A stretch of 64,000 bases of DNA from the NCBI GenBank assembly GCA_900104375.1, contig LT629302.1, forward strand, positions 3,002,001 through 3,066,000, given 5' to 3'. A program made the position numbers and the translations under genes. Position 1 is the stretch's first letter. Each line of letters begins with the position of its first letter. Positions 28,127-36,645 of this stretch are shown here, in pieces. Source of the DNA: Flavobacteriaceae bacterium MAR_2010_188 (GTDB taxonomy: Bacteria > Bacteroidota > Bacteroidia > Flavobacteriales > Flavobacteriaceae). Under the pieces are notes generated by a model, which saw only the letters and a program-made list of their open reading frames with translations, did not search any database and had not been told where the DNA came from.

Positions 28127-29398
28127 ATGAAAATCTTAATTTTAGGTTCGGGAGGACGAGAGCACACTTTGGCTTGGAAAATTTCTCAGAGTAAACACTG
28201 TGATAAACTTTTTGTCGCTCCGGGCAATTCTGGGACCGAGAATGTTGCAGAGAACATTGATATTTCGGTCAATGATTTTGAAGCTATCAAGAAATTGGTT
28301 TTAGATGAAGGAATTTCTATGGTAATTGTTGGTCCTGAAGACCCATTGGTAAATGGTATCCATGACTATTTTTTGGCAGATAACCAATTAAAAGCAGTTT
28401 CTGTTATTGGTCCAGAAAAACTCGCCGCCACTTTAGAAGGAAGCAAACAATTCGCAAAGGAATTTATGTTTCGACATAACATTCCGACCGCGGCCTACCA
28501 AAGTTTTGATGGCGCTAGCATTGAAGCCGGTTATAAATTCCTTGAAACCTTAAAAGCGCCTTACGTTCTAAAAGCCGACGGATTAGCGGCTGGTAAAGGT
28601 GTGGTGATTTTAAATAATCTTCAAGAAGCCAAAGATGAACTTAAGAGCATGTTGCTAGATTCCAAATTTGGAGAAGCAAGTAGCAAAGTTGTAATTGAAG
28701 AATTTCTAGACGGCATAGAACTAAGTTGTTTTGTTTTAACCGATGGAAAGAATTACAAGCTTTTACCGACCGCAAAGGATTATAAAAGAATTGGTGAAGG
28801 TGATACCGGATTAAATACCGGCGGTATGGGGGCGATTTCTCCGGTACCGTTCGTGGATGAGATTCTTATGAGAAAGATTGAAGATAGAATCGTTAAACCT
28901 ACCGTTGAAGGTCTTCAAAAGGATAAAATCCCATATAAAGGATTTATTTTTATTGGATTGATAAAAGTTGACGACGAACCCAAAGTGATAGAATACAATG
29001 TGAGATTGGGTGATCCAGAAACCGAAGTTGTAGTTCCTAGAATAAAAAATGATTTGGTTGAAGTTTTTAAGGCTGTTGCTACTAAAAGTTTAGATAAAAT
29101 TGAACTACAGCTAGATGATCGAACGGCGGCAACTGTTATGTTGGTATCTGGGGGGTATCCAGAGTCTTATACTAAGGCGAAAATAATTAGCGGATTAGAT
29201 AAGGTTGAAAATTCCTTAGCTTTCCATGCGGGAGCGATTGTAAAAGACGGCAACATTATAACCTCTGGCGGAAGGGTAATGGCAATTACTTCCTTTGGTA
29301 AGAATCATCAAGAAGCACTTAAAACTTCTTATGAAAATATCAAAAAAATAAACTTTGATGGAATGAATTATAGAAAGGATATAGGTTTTGACCTATAG
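28127..29398 (+). CDS. purD: phosphoribosylamine-glycine ligase (GAR synthetase)
   Basis: Second step of de novo purine synthesis: ATP-dependent joining of glycine to phosphoribosylamine. I start at ATG 28,127, which gives MKILILGSGGREHTLAWKIS, the exact N-terminus of PurD. The frame is open further upstream only to a TTG. ATP-grasp features include YVLKADGLAAGKGVVI, GDTGLNTGGMGAISP and EYNVRLGDPETEVVVPR. It has 423 residues. It ends convergently with, and overlaps by six bases, the small DUF6341 gene. Confidence 0.96.
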   Translation: MKILILGSGGREHTLAWKISQSKHCDKLFVAPGNSGTENVAENIDISVNDFEAIKKLVLDEGISMVIVGPEDPLVNGIHDYFLADNQLKAVSVIGPEKLAATLEGSKQFAKEFMFRHNIPTAAYQSFDGASIEAGYKFLETLKAPYVLKADGLAAGKGVVILNNLQEAKDELKSMLLDSKFGEASSKVVIEEFLDGIELSCFVLTDGKNYKLLPTAKDYKRIGEGDTGLNTGGMGAISPVPFVDEILMRKIEDRIVKPTVEGLQKDKIPYKGFIFIGLIKVDDEPKVIEYNVRLGDPETEVVVPRIKNDLVEVFKAVATKSLDKIELQLDDRTAATVMLVSGGYPESYTKAKIISGLDKVENSLAFHAGAIVKDGNIITSGGRVMAITSFGKNHQEALKTSYENIKKINFDGMNYRKDIGFDL

Positions 29399-29620
29399 GT
29401 ATTGGTGCGCAGTAACTGATTTGTCTTCTTCATTTCTGTCATCATATCCTTTTAACTGAAGCATCCAATATACAAAAGCTGCCATACCTACAACAAAAAA
29501 GATCCACGACATAATGTTAGCGGCGAACCAGCTATCTAATTCTAATGCACGTAGAGCATCAAATGGAGCAAAAAGCACATTCACAAATAAATCTTCGATG
29601 CCGTAAAAAAACTCTTTCAT
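29393..29620 (-). CDS. small flavobacterial membrane protein (DUF6341-like)
   Basis: A 75-residue protein with one clear membrane helix (about residues 36-56, NIMSWIFFVVGMAAFVYWMLQL) after an amphipathic N-terminus (FFYGIEDLFVNVLFAPFDALRAL) and a charged tail. It resembles the DUF6341 family of Flavobacteriaceae, which has no known function. It has its own good promoter (29,695-29,724, minus strand) and is divergent from the DUF6427 gene. The family name is from memory and should be treated as likely, not certain. Confidence 0.75.
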   Translation of the reverse strand: MKEFFYGIEDLFVNVLFAPFDALRALELDSWFAANIMSWIFFVVGMAAFVYWMLQLKGYDDRNEEDKSVTAHQYL

Positions 29621-29694
29621 CTTTATGTTTTTAATAGTGATTTTAAAAAATTAAAACACTCAAGGTTTTAAGGTATAATTATATATTTACAAGG

Positions 29695-29724
29695 CAAATA
29701 TACGAACAATCTAAATGTTATCAA
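29695..29724 (-). promoter_or_regulatory. promoter of the DUF6341-like gene
   Basis: On the minus strand, TTG (29,724-29,722), 19 bases and TATATTTG (29,702-29,695) give a full match to the Bacteroidota TTG-N19-TAnnTTTG pattern. It lies about 75 bases before the gene start and overlaps the first codons of the divergent DUF6427 gene. Confidence 0.6.
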
Positions 29725-30638
29725 GATTTTTTAGCAAATCTCAACCCATACACTATGTCGTTGTTGGGCTTATACTTTTAGTTGTTTTCTCTGTTTCTAG
29801 GTTGTCCAAAATAACCGAGCCGTTTACTTTAACGCTGCTTATAAAGCAGCTTATTCTTTTCGGACTTTGCCTATTCACAATTTTCTTATTCGACTTTTTA
29901 ACTGCTAAAAACAAGCTTACAAGAAAGAATAGCTATGATATTTTGCTGTTCAGTTTGTTCGTAGCTTTGTTACCAGAAACTATTCTAAACTCCAATATTC
30001 TCCTCGCTCACCTCTTTGTTTTGTTGGCAATTAGGCGAATTATTAGCTTAAGGTCTAAGCGAGAGATGAAGAAGAAGCTTTTGGATGCGTCATTTTGGGT
30101 GGGAATAGCGACTCTGTTTTATTTTTGGGCTTCACTTTATTTTGTCTTGATCTTTATTGGTCTAATTTTCTTTGCGGTTGCCGATTTAAAGAATTGGATT
30201 ATACCGTTTATAGGCGTGCTCTGTGTTTTTATAATAAGTCTAGCTTATTTAATGATTACAAATCACGACTATATTCAATTTTATAAGGATATGTTCGACT
30301 ATAGTTTCGATTTTACAAACCTCAATTCTATGGGTTTGATTATAGGGATAACACTTCTTCTATCTTACGGAAATTGGGCATTGTTCTTTTTTATAAAGCA
30401 ACTTAAGTCGAAAAAGAAAAGCTATCGACCTGCTTTTGTAATTATAATTTTTGCTGAAATAATCGCGCTTTTAATCGTTGCTCTTGCGCCAGATAAAAAT
30501 GGAAGTGAATTTATTTTTCTATTTACGCCACTAGCCATCATTATGACCAATTATCTAGAAAATCTAGAAGAACGTTGGTTTCGGGAATTATTGATATGGG
30601 TTTTGGTTATCACACCTTTTGCAACTTCAGTGCTGTAG
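29715..30638 (+). CDS. polytopic membrane protein (DUF6427-like)
   Basis: A 307-residue inner-membrane protein with about nine hydrophobic segments and few charged loops, resembling the flavobacterial DUF6427 family. No catalytic motif is visible. It lies between purD/DUF6341 and upp, and its 3' end overlaps the convergent upp gene by 12 bases. This neighbourhood recurs in relatives as far as I recall, but no function has been shown. Confidence 0.75.
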   Translation: MLSRFFSKSQPIHYVVVGLILLVVFSVSRLSKITEPFTLTLLIKQLILFGLCLFTIFLFDFLTAKNKLTRKNSYDILLFSLFVALLPETILNSNILLAHLFVLLAIRRIISLRSKREMKKKLLDASFWVGIATLFYFWASLYFVLIFIGLIFFAVADLKNWIIPFIGVLCVFIISLAYLMITNHDYIQFYKDMFDYSFDFTNLNSMGLIIGITLLLSYGNWALFFFIKQLKSKKKSYRPAFVIIIFAEIIALLIVALAPDKNGSEFIFLFTPLAIIMTNYLENLEERWFRELLIWVLVITPFATSVL

Positions 30639-31286
30639 TTTTTGGCCAAAAGCAAGGTCGCCTGCATCTCCGAGACCCGGAACGATGTATCCATATTCAT
30701 TAAGCTCAGAATCTATTGCCGCAATCCAAAGTTCGGTATCGGCAGGAAATTTATCTTGAATAAATTCCACTCCATCTTGTGCCCCAACAACGCTTACCAA
30801 ATAGGTTTTTTTAGGTTTTCCAAAAGGTTTTAAAGCTTCAAAAGTTGAAACCATGGATTGCCCAGTTGCCAACATCGGGTCGGCGAGAATCAGTGTTTTA
30901 CCTTCAAGGGAAGGACAAGCTAGATATTCGACTATAATATCAAAAGTTTCAGGTTTATCGAGATGATGTCGGTAAGCCGAAATGAAGGCGTTTTCGGCAG
31001 AATCAAAATAATTTAGTAATCCGGTGTGCAACGGCACTCCTGCTCTAAGGATTGAGCAGAGAACAATTTCATCCTTATATAATTTAGTTTTTGATGTCCC
31101 CAGAGGCGTTTTAACTTCTTCCTCTTTATAAGCTAAAGTCTTGCTGAGCTCATAACCTAAAACTTCTCCGATGCGCTCAATGTTTCTCCTAAAACGCATA
31201 GAATCCGTCTGCTTATCTATGTCCCTAATCTCTGATATAAAGGTGTTTAAGATTGAATTTTTCTCGGATAGATTGTGTATTTTCAT
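30627..31286 (-). CDS. upp: uracil phosphoribosyltransferase
   Basis: Salvages uracil with PRPP to UMP. The PRPP-binding loop is LILADPMLATGQSMVS (about residues 131-146), with LCSILRAGVPLHTGLL near 77-92 and a uracil-site tail IVPGLGDAGDLAFG. It has 219 residues, slightly longer than E. coli Upp, with a family-typical N-terminal extension. It is monocistronic on the minus strand and convergent with the DUF6427-like gene. Confidence 0.96.
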   Translation of the reverse strand: MKIHNLSEKNSILNTFISEIRDIDKQTDSMRFRRNIERIGEVLGYELSKTLAYKEEEVKTPLGTSKTKLYKDEIVLCSILRAGVPLHTGLLNYFDSAENAFISAYRHHLDKPETFDIIVEYLACPSLEGKTLILADPMLATGQSMVSTFEALKPFGKPKKTYLVSVVGAQDGVEFIQDKFPADTELWIAAIDSELNEYGYIVPGLGDAGDLAFGQKLQH

Positions 31287-31330
31287 GAGCTCGGCGGCAG
31301 TGTTAATGGGTAAAGTTAATTAAATAGAAG

Positions 31331-31338
31331 TATATTTG
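31331..31338 (+). promoter_or_regulatory. -7 promoter element of the DUF4254 gene
   Basis: TATATTTG, a perfect TAnnTTTG match, lies 20 bases before the DUF4254 start codon in the divergent gap between upp and this gene. A -33 element is not obvious. Confidence 0.5.
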
Positions 31339-31357
31339 CAGGGTTAAAAAACAGTAC

Positions 31358-31966
31358 ATGTTCAGCAGCAAAGCCAATAATATTTTTGAAGAGGTAATCG
31401 AGAAATATCATCATATTAATGATGTGGACCAAACTTTTGAAAATCCTTATAATGTAGATTCTCAGTCATTCGAGCATTTATTATATCGTAAATGTTGGAT
31501 CGATACCGTGCAATGGCATTACGAAGACATTATTCGAGATCCTAATATCGATTCTGTAGCGGCATTAACCCTGAAAAGAAAAATAGATGCTTCTAATCAA
31601 GATCGTACCGATATGGTCGAATATATTGACAGCTATTTTTTAAAGAAATATGAAGGCGTTAATCCAAATACCAACGCAACTATAAATTCCGAAAGTCCAG
31701 CTTGGGCAATTGATAGACTTTCAATTCTTGCCTTGAAAATCTTTCATATGGATGAGGAAGCCAACAGGGAAGACGCTTCAGATGCACACAAAAATGCCTG
31801 CAAAGTGAAGCTTAACGTTCTATTAGAACAGAGAAAGGATTTAAGTTCTGCGATAGACCAATTGCTACAAGATATTGAAGACGGAAAAAAATACATGAAG
31901 GTTTACAAGCAGATGAAAATGTATAATGACGACGAGCTAAATCCTGTTTTAAGAGGAAGAAAGTAA
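31358..31966 (+). CDS. DUF4254 domain protein
   Basis: A 202-residue soluble, helical, charged protein without signal peptide. It resembles DUF4254, a Bacteroidota family typically found directly upstream of a family 9 glycosyltransferase, as here. Patterns such as WHYEDIIRDP and NQDRTDMVEYID look like the conserved core. Function unknown; the pairing suggests an accessory role in lipopolysaccharide core synthesis, which is inference. Confidence 0.8.
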   Translation: MFSSKANNIFEEVIEKYHHINDVDQTFENPYNVDSQSFEHLLYRKCWIDTVQWHYEDIIRDPNIDSVAALTLKRKIDASNQDRTDMVEYIDSYFLKKYEGVNPNTNATINSESPAWAIDRLSILALKIFHMDEEANREDASDAHKNACKVKLNVLLEQRKDLSSAIDQLLQDIEDGKKYMKVYKQMKMYNDDELNPVLRGRK

Positions 31967-32021
31967 AGAGTAACACTTGAAGGTTCTTATCATAATTTTA
32001 TAGCTCAGCTTCCCTAAATAA

Positions 32022-33047
32022 ATGTCAAGACCAAATCACATTCTTGTTATAAGATTATCTGCGCTTGGCGATGTAGCCATGGTTCTTCCTGTAATCCGCG
32101 CATTTATCCATCAATATCCTAAAGTTAAAATCACCATGTTAACGAGAGCGAGTTATGCTGCGCTCTTTAAGGATTTAATTAATGTTGAAATCTTGTCGGC
32201 GGATTTAATGGGAGTGCATAAAGGTGTTTTTGGATTATATAAACTTTCCAAACAAATCCGGAAGTTGAAAGTTGATGCAGTTGCTGATCTTCACAATGTA
32301 CTTCGGACCAACATTCTTAAAACCTTTCTATTTAACATTCCAGTTCTACAGATAGATAAGGGAAGGGCAGAAAAAAGGGCTTTGATTAATGGTGAAAAAT
32401 TTCAGCAATTAAAGACGACCTTCCAGCGCTATGAAAATGTGTTTGAAGAATTAGGATTTCCATTAGACCTTTCAAATCCTGAATTCCCGAAACGAGAGAA
32501 ACTAAACCACGACATCACGAATTTTATAGGCTCTGAGAACAAGAATTGGATTGGGATAGCACCTTTTGCAGCTCACGCCGGTAAAATGTATCCCTTGGAT
32601 TTAATGAAATCAGTAATAGAATCGCTTTCAGAGAAAAATAAAATTATCCTATTTGGAGGAGGCAAAAGTGAAACTGAACAATTAAATAAAATTGCTTCAA
32701 AATATCTGAATGTTGTAAATGTGGCGAACAGATTCAATCTCTCGGAAGAGCTCAATATAATTTCTAATCTAGATGTTATGATTTCGATGGATAGTGGGAA
32801 CGCACATTTAGCTGCAATGATGGGAATTAGGGTTATCACTTTATGGGGAGTTACGCATCCATACGCTGGATTTTACCCTTTTAATCAAGATATCAATGAT
32901 GCAATTTTGTCGGACAGGAAGAAATATCCAAAAATTCCAACTTCAATTTATGGAAACAAAATGCCCGAGGGTTATGAAGACGCTATGCGTACAATCAGTC
33001 CAGAATCTATTATACAAAAAGTAAATTACCTAACAAGAATAAACTAG
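32022..33047 (+). CDS. family 9 glycosyltransferase (heptosyltransferase-like)
   Basis: A 341-residue GT-B protein of the ADP-heptose:LPS heptosyltransferase family. The N-terminal ILVIRLSALGDVAMVLPVIRAF (about residues 7-28) and the C-terminal SMDSGNAHLAAMMGIRVITLWGVTHPYAGF (about 251-280) are the two family signatures. It probably adds a sugar to the LPS core. It is paired with DUF4254 upstream. It is outside the large polysaccharide locus, consistent with core rather than O-chain synthesis. Confidence 0.92.
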   Translation: MSRPNHILVIRLSALGDVAMVLPVIRAFIHQYPKVKITMLTRASYAALFKDLINVEILSADLMGVHKGVFGLYKLSKQIRKLKVDAVADLHNVLRTNILKTFLFNIPVLQIDKGRAEKRALINGEKFQQLKTTFQRYENVFEELGFPLDLSNPEFPKREKLNHDITNFIGSENKNWIGIAPFAAHAGKMYPLDLMKSVIESLSEKNKIILFGGGKSETEQLNKIASKYLNVVNVANRFNLSEELNIISNLDVMISMDSGNAHLAAMMGIRVITLWGVTHPYAGFYPFNQDINDAILSDRKKYPKIPTSIYGNKMPEGYEDAMRTISPESIIQKVNYLTRIN

Positions 33048-33049
33048 AC

Positions 33050-33190
33050 GCAAGAAGTTAGAAGCTTGAAGTTAGATGCTAGAGGTAAGAAGAAAGATCC
33101 TAAAACGTAATGCTAATTATGAGATTTGTCTGCCAGAATTATCCGATATGGAAAACTCCAACAACTAAAAACCATCAACCTGCAAACTAC
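33050..33190. repeat. degenerate short repeats in the GT9/reductase gap
   Basis: The 142-base convergent gap contains repeated forms of AAGTTAGA/AAGTTAGATGC (33,055-33,075). Further on, a T-poor stretch has ACTAAAAACCATCAACC and CAAACTACTAAAC (33,160-33,190). The word AACCATCAACC recurs in the repeat block at 62,328-62,355. No gene is present. Confidence 0.5.
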
Positions 33191-34245
33191 TAAACATCAT
33201 CGTAATCTATATAGACTTTCGAGGTTAGCGGATGCGATTGACAGGTTAAAACCAAACCTTCGGCAACTTCAGAATCGGTCAAAATATTATTCTGCCTCAT
33301 TTTAACTTCACCTTCGGTAACCCTCGCAAGACAGCTACTACAGATGCCACCTTGGCAAGAGTAAGGAGCGTCAATGTCCCTAGCCAATGCGGCATCTAGA
33401 ACAGAATCCTTGGCATCCATGATAAAGGTTGTTTCTTCATCGTCTAGCATTATGGTTATTTCTGTCTGACCTTCTGCGACGTCACTTTCATCTTTGTCTT
33501 CTTCTAATTTTACTTTGAAAAGTTCAAATTTAATTTTGTCATGATCAACGCCTTGTCCTTTTAGTAGGTCATTGATTGAGTAGATCATTTCCTCTGGGCC
33601 ACATAAATAATAGGCGTCTATTTCTTCGCTAACCAGGGAATTTTTCACAAAATAGTTGCTGTTGCCAACATCGATCCTTCCGAATATAGAATCATTCTCT
33701 TCGGCCTGACTAAATACAAACTGAATATTGAAGCGTTCTGGATATTTTTCTTTTAACGTAGATAATTCATCATAAAACATGGTATCGGCGATAGACTTAT
33801 TGCCGTACATAATTGAAACCGAACTATTTGGTTCATCTTCCAACACAGACTTAATAATACTAAGAATCGGGGTGATTCCACTTCCCGCTGCAAAACAAAC
33901 AATATGTCTCGATTTTGAAGAATCTGCATCAAAGGTAAAACGTCCGTTAGGGGTAGAAACTTCTAAACGGTCGCCAACATTTAAATTGCGATTTGCGTAT
34001 TTAGAAAACAATCCATCTTCCACTTCTTTAACAGCAACCATTAAGTCACCACTATTGGGCGAAGAACAAAGGGAATAATCCCTGCGGATTTCTTTGCCAT
34101 CGAGAGACGTTTTTAAAGTAATGTACTGCCCAGCGATGTATTTATAATCCGACTTTAAATTATCAGGGATGCTAAAATTTATGGATACCGCTTTAGCAGT
34201 ATCTCTTTTTATATCAGAAACCACTAGCGTATGAAATTGTGACAT
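33190..34245 (-). CDS. PaaE-like ferredoxin-NADP oxidoreductase
   Basis: A 351-residue flavo-iron-sulfur reductase. I start at ATG 34,245 (MSQFHTLVVSDI), since the upstream extension is hydrophobic and unlike the family. The domain order is FAD binding (RRDYSLCSSP, near 55-64), NAD binding (CFAAGSGITPILSII, near 110-124) and a C-terminal plant-type 2Fe-2S domain with Cys residues in CQGGICSSCLAR and LTCQ. It resembles PaaE, the reductase of phenylacetyl-CoA epoxidase, but no paaABCD genes are near. It probably serves another oxygenase or desaturase. Confidence 0.9.
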   Translation of the reverse strand: MSQFHTLVVSDIKRDTAKAVSINFSIPDNLKSDYKYIAGQYITLKTSLDGKEIRRDYSLCSSPNSGDLMVAVKEVEDGLFSKYANRNLNVGDRLEVSTPNGRFTFDADSSKSRHIVCFAAGSGITPILSIIKSVLEDEPNSSVSIMYGNKSIADTMFYDELSTLKEKYPERFNIQFVFSQAEENDSIFGRIDVGNSNYFVKNSLVSEEIDAYYLCGPEEMIYSINDLLKGQGVDHDKIKFELFKVKLEEDKDESDVAEGQTEITIMLDDEETTFIMDAKDSVLDAALARDIDAPYSCQGGICSSCLARVTEGEVKMRQNNILTDSEVAEGLVLTCQSHPLTSKVYIDYDDV

Positions 34246-34343
34246 AGATAAAATTTTTGCAAAAATAACAAAGAAGATAGAAATCTCATTGGATTGTAAC
34301 AAATAGCTCGTTATTATTACTAACTCAATAAACAGATTAATTA

Positions 34344-35822
34344 ATGGTAAAGAATTTTATCTGGCTAGAGTGGAAACAGTTCACCCGATCCGTAAGTTTC
34401 GGTAAGGGCGTTGGAATTAAAATCTTGATGGCGTTTTTTGCTCTATATTTTGTCGCAGTTTTCTTAATGCTGGGAGTTGGACTGTACCCAATCCTTAAAA
34501 AAACCTTTCCAGAAACCGACCCTTTTCTTAAGGTTAATGATTTTATATTTTACTGGATTATCGGTGATTTAATTATTCGGTTCTTCTTTCAAAAACTCCC
34601 GGTAATGTCGGTGAAGCCATTGCTCACCCTTCCAATTAAACGAAATAGCATCGTGCATTATGTTTTAGGGAAGTCTACCTTATCATTCTTTAATTTCTTG
34701 CCATTTTTCGCTACAATTCCTTTTGGTATTGTGCTATTTATGAATGGTTACGCACCTTCACAAATATTTTTTTGGATTCTTACGATAGCAATCATAACAC
34801 TGATAATAAACTTTCTAAACTTTATTGTTGAAAGCCTCACTGCAGAATCAGAAGTTTCATTTCTCCCAATAATCGCTGTGGCCGGTGGACTTTTAGCTCT
34901 AAACTATTACAACATTGTATCCTTTAGCGAACTTGTTTCCAGAGGAATAAATACGATTGTAGCTAATCCGTTTTTAATTATTACGCCAATATTAATCCTT
35001 TTGGGACTCTACCTGTATAATTTGAAGATTTTAAGGAATAAGCTCTTCTTAGATGCGGGACTAAAAACAAAAACCAAGGAAATTAATGCGGCCGACCTAT
35101 CGTGGACCAAACGTTTTGGAGATATCGCGCCATTTATGCAATTAGATTTAAAACTTATTTGGAGAAATAAGCGCTCAAAATCTTCGGTGTTTATGCTGCT
35201 AATAGGACTTTTATACGGACTATTTTTTTACCCAAACCCAACTTACCAAGATATGCCTTGGTTTTATAGTTTCGTTGGAATCTTTGTAACAGGAATATTC
35301 CTGATCAATTTTGGTCAATTCATTCCGGCGTGGGACAGTGCTTATTATAAATTATTGATGAGCCAAAATATTAAATACGAACAATATCTAAAATCGAAGT
35401 TTACCCTAATGTGTCTTAGCGTCATCATTTTGTTTGTGTTAAGCATTCCTTATGTCTATTTTGGTTGGAAGATTCTTTTGGCCCATTTTGCTGCAGCACT
35501 TTATAATATCGGGGTTAACTCTCATGTGATTCTATTCGGAGGTTCCTTTAACCGCAAAAAAATTGAACTAGACCAACGGGCGGCATTTAATTTTCAAGGG
35601 ACCGGCGCAGTACAATGGATCATAGGAATTCCGTTAATGATTGTGCCAATGCTCATCTTCGGACTTTTTTATTGGCTCTTTAACTTTCAAGTTGGTTGTC
35701 TTGCCCTTGCGCTATTAGGAATCGCAGGAATCGTTTTGCACCAAAAGCTAATGGATGTTATTGTGAACAAATACAAAAAATCTAAATACAAAATGATTGA
35801 TGCCTTTAGTCAATCTAATTAA
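34344..35822 (+). CDS. DUF5687 family ABC-2-like permease
   Basis: A 492-residue membrane protein with about twelve hydrophobic segments, resembling DUF5687. The N-terminal cytoplasmic start KNFIWLEWKQFTRSVSFGKG and a long cytoplasmic middle loop near 245-275 are like ABC-2 permeases. The ATPase gene begins 7 bases after its stop, so the pair should form an exporter of unknown substrate. A role in envelope lipid, peptide or antibiotic export cannot be distinguished. Confidence 0.85.
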   Translation: MVKNFIWLEWKQFTRSVSFGKGVGIKILMAFFALYFVAVFLMLGVGLYPILKKTFPETDPFLKVNDFIFYWIIGDLIIRFFFQKLPVMSVKPLLTLPIKRNSIVHYVLGKSTLSFFNFLPFFATIPFGIVLFMNGYAPSQIFFWILTIAIITLIINFLNFIVESLTAESEVSFLPIIAVAGGLLALNYYNIVSFSELVSRGINTIVANPFLIITPILILLGLYLYNLKILRNKLFLDAGLKTKTKEINAADLSWTKRFGDIAPFMQLDLKLIWRNKRSKSSVFMLLIGLLYGLFFYPNPTYQDMPWFYSFVGIFVTGIFLINFGQFIPAWDSAYYKLLMSQNIKYEQYLKSKFTLMCLSVIILFVLSIPYVYFGWKILLAHFAAALYNIGVNSHVILFGGSFNRKKIELDQRAAFNFQGTGAVQWIIGIPLMIVPMLIFGLFYWLFNFQVGCLALALLGIAGIVLHQKLMDVIVNKYKKSKYKMIDAFSQSN

Positions 35823-35829
35823 CCAAGAT

Positions 35830-36537
35830 ATGATCTCTACAAATAATCTTTCAAAATCATACGGCAGCGCAACAGTGCTAAACATTGAGCAACTAGATAT
35901 CCCGAAAGGACAGAGCTTTGGGCTGGTCGGGAATAATGGGGCTGGTAAAACCACTTTTTTTAGCTTATTGCTGGATCTTATAAAACCAACAACTGGCAAA
36001 ATAGAAAATCATGGGATAATTGTTAGCGAAAGTGAAGATTGGAAACCTTGGACATCTGCTTTTATAGATGAAACTTTTTTGATTGGTTATTTAACCCCAG
36101 AAGAATATTTTTACTTTATAGGAGAACTCCGAGGGCAGAACAAGGCAGATGTAGATATTTTGGTTTCTCAATTTGAAGATTTTTTTCATGGAGAAATCCT
36201 CAATCAGAAGAAATATTTAAGAGACCTTAGTAAAGGAAACCAGAAGAAAGCCGGAATCGTTGCAGCCCTCATCGGAAATCCAGAAATTATAATTTTAGAC
36301 GAACCTTTCGCGAATCTAGATCCCACAACTCAAATAAGATTAAAAGGAATAGTTAAGGATTTGGCAGAAACTCGCGGCACCACCGTTCTTATCTCAAGCC
36401 ACGACCTTATGCACATTACGGATGTCTGCGAAAGAATTGTGGTGCTCGAAAAAGGAACCGTAGTTAAAGACCTCATAACGAGCGATGCTACCCTTAAAGA
36501 ATTAGAAGCCCATTTTGCCGGCACACCGATTAGCTAA
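35830..36537 (+). CDS. ABC transporter ATP-binding protein
   Basis: A 235-residue nucleotide-binding subunit. I use ATG 35,830 (MISTNNLSKSYG) because the longer frame would start inside the permease gene. Walker A GNNGAGKTT lies near residues 36-44, the signature is LSKGNQKK (variant of LSGGQ), Walker B IIILDEPFANLDP, and the H-loop SSHD. It pairs with the DUF5687 permease. A terminator-like hairpin follows 50 bases downstream. Confidence 0.93.
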   Translation: MISTNNLSKSYGSATVLNIEQLDIPKGQSFGLVGNNGAGKTTFFSLLLDLIKPTTGKIENHGIIVSESEDWKPWTSAFIDETFLIGYLTPEEYFYFIGELRGQNKADVDILVSQFEDFFHGEILNQKKYLRDLSKGNQKKAGIVAALIGNPEIIILDEPFANLDPTTQIRLKGIVKDLAETRGTTVLISSHDLMHITDVCERIVVLEKGTVVKDLITSDATLKELEAHFAGTPIS

Positions 36538-36586
36538 AAGTCTAATCGTTTAGAAGCTCGTTTCAAAAAGATGCTTATTTTTACGG

Positions 36587-36613
36587 CGATGCATACTATT
36601 TTGCATCGTTTTT
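36587..36613 (+). terminator. intrinsic terminator after the ABC exporter genes
   Basis: CGATGCA (36,587-36,593) pairs with TGCATCG (36,602-36,608) around an 8-base loop and is followed by five T. It ends the ABC exporter transcript just before sprE. Confidence 0.7.
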
Positions 36614-36645
36614 AGTTATTCATTAACGAAACAAAACGGACTTTT

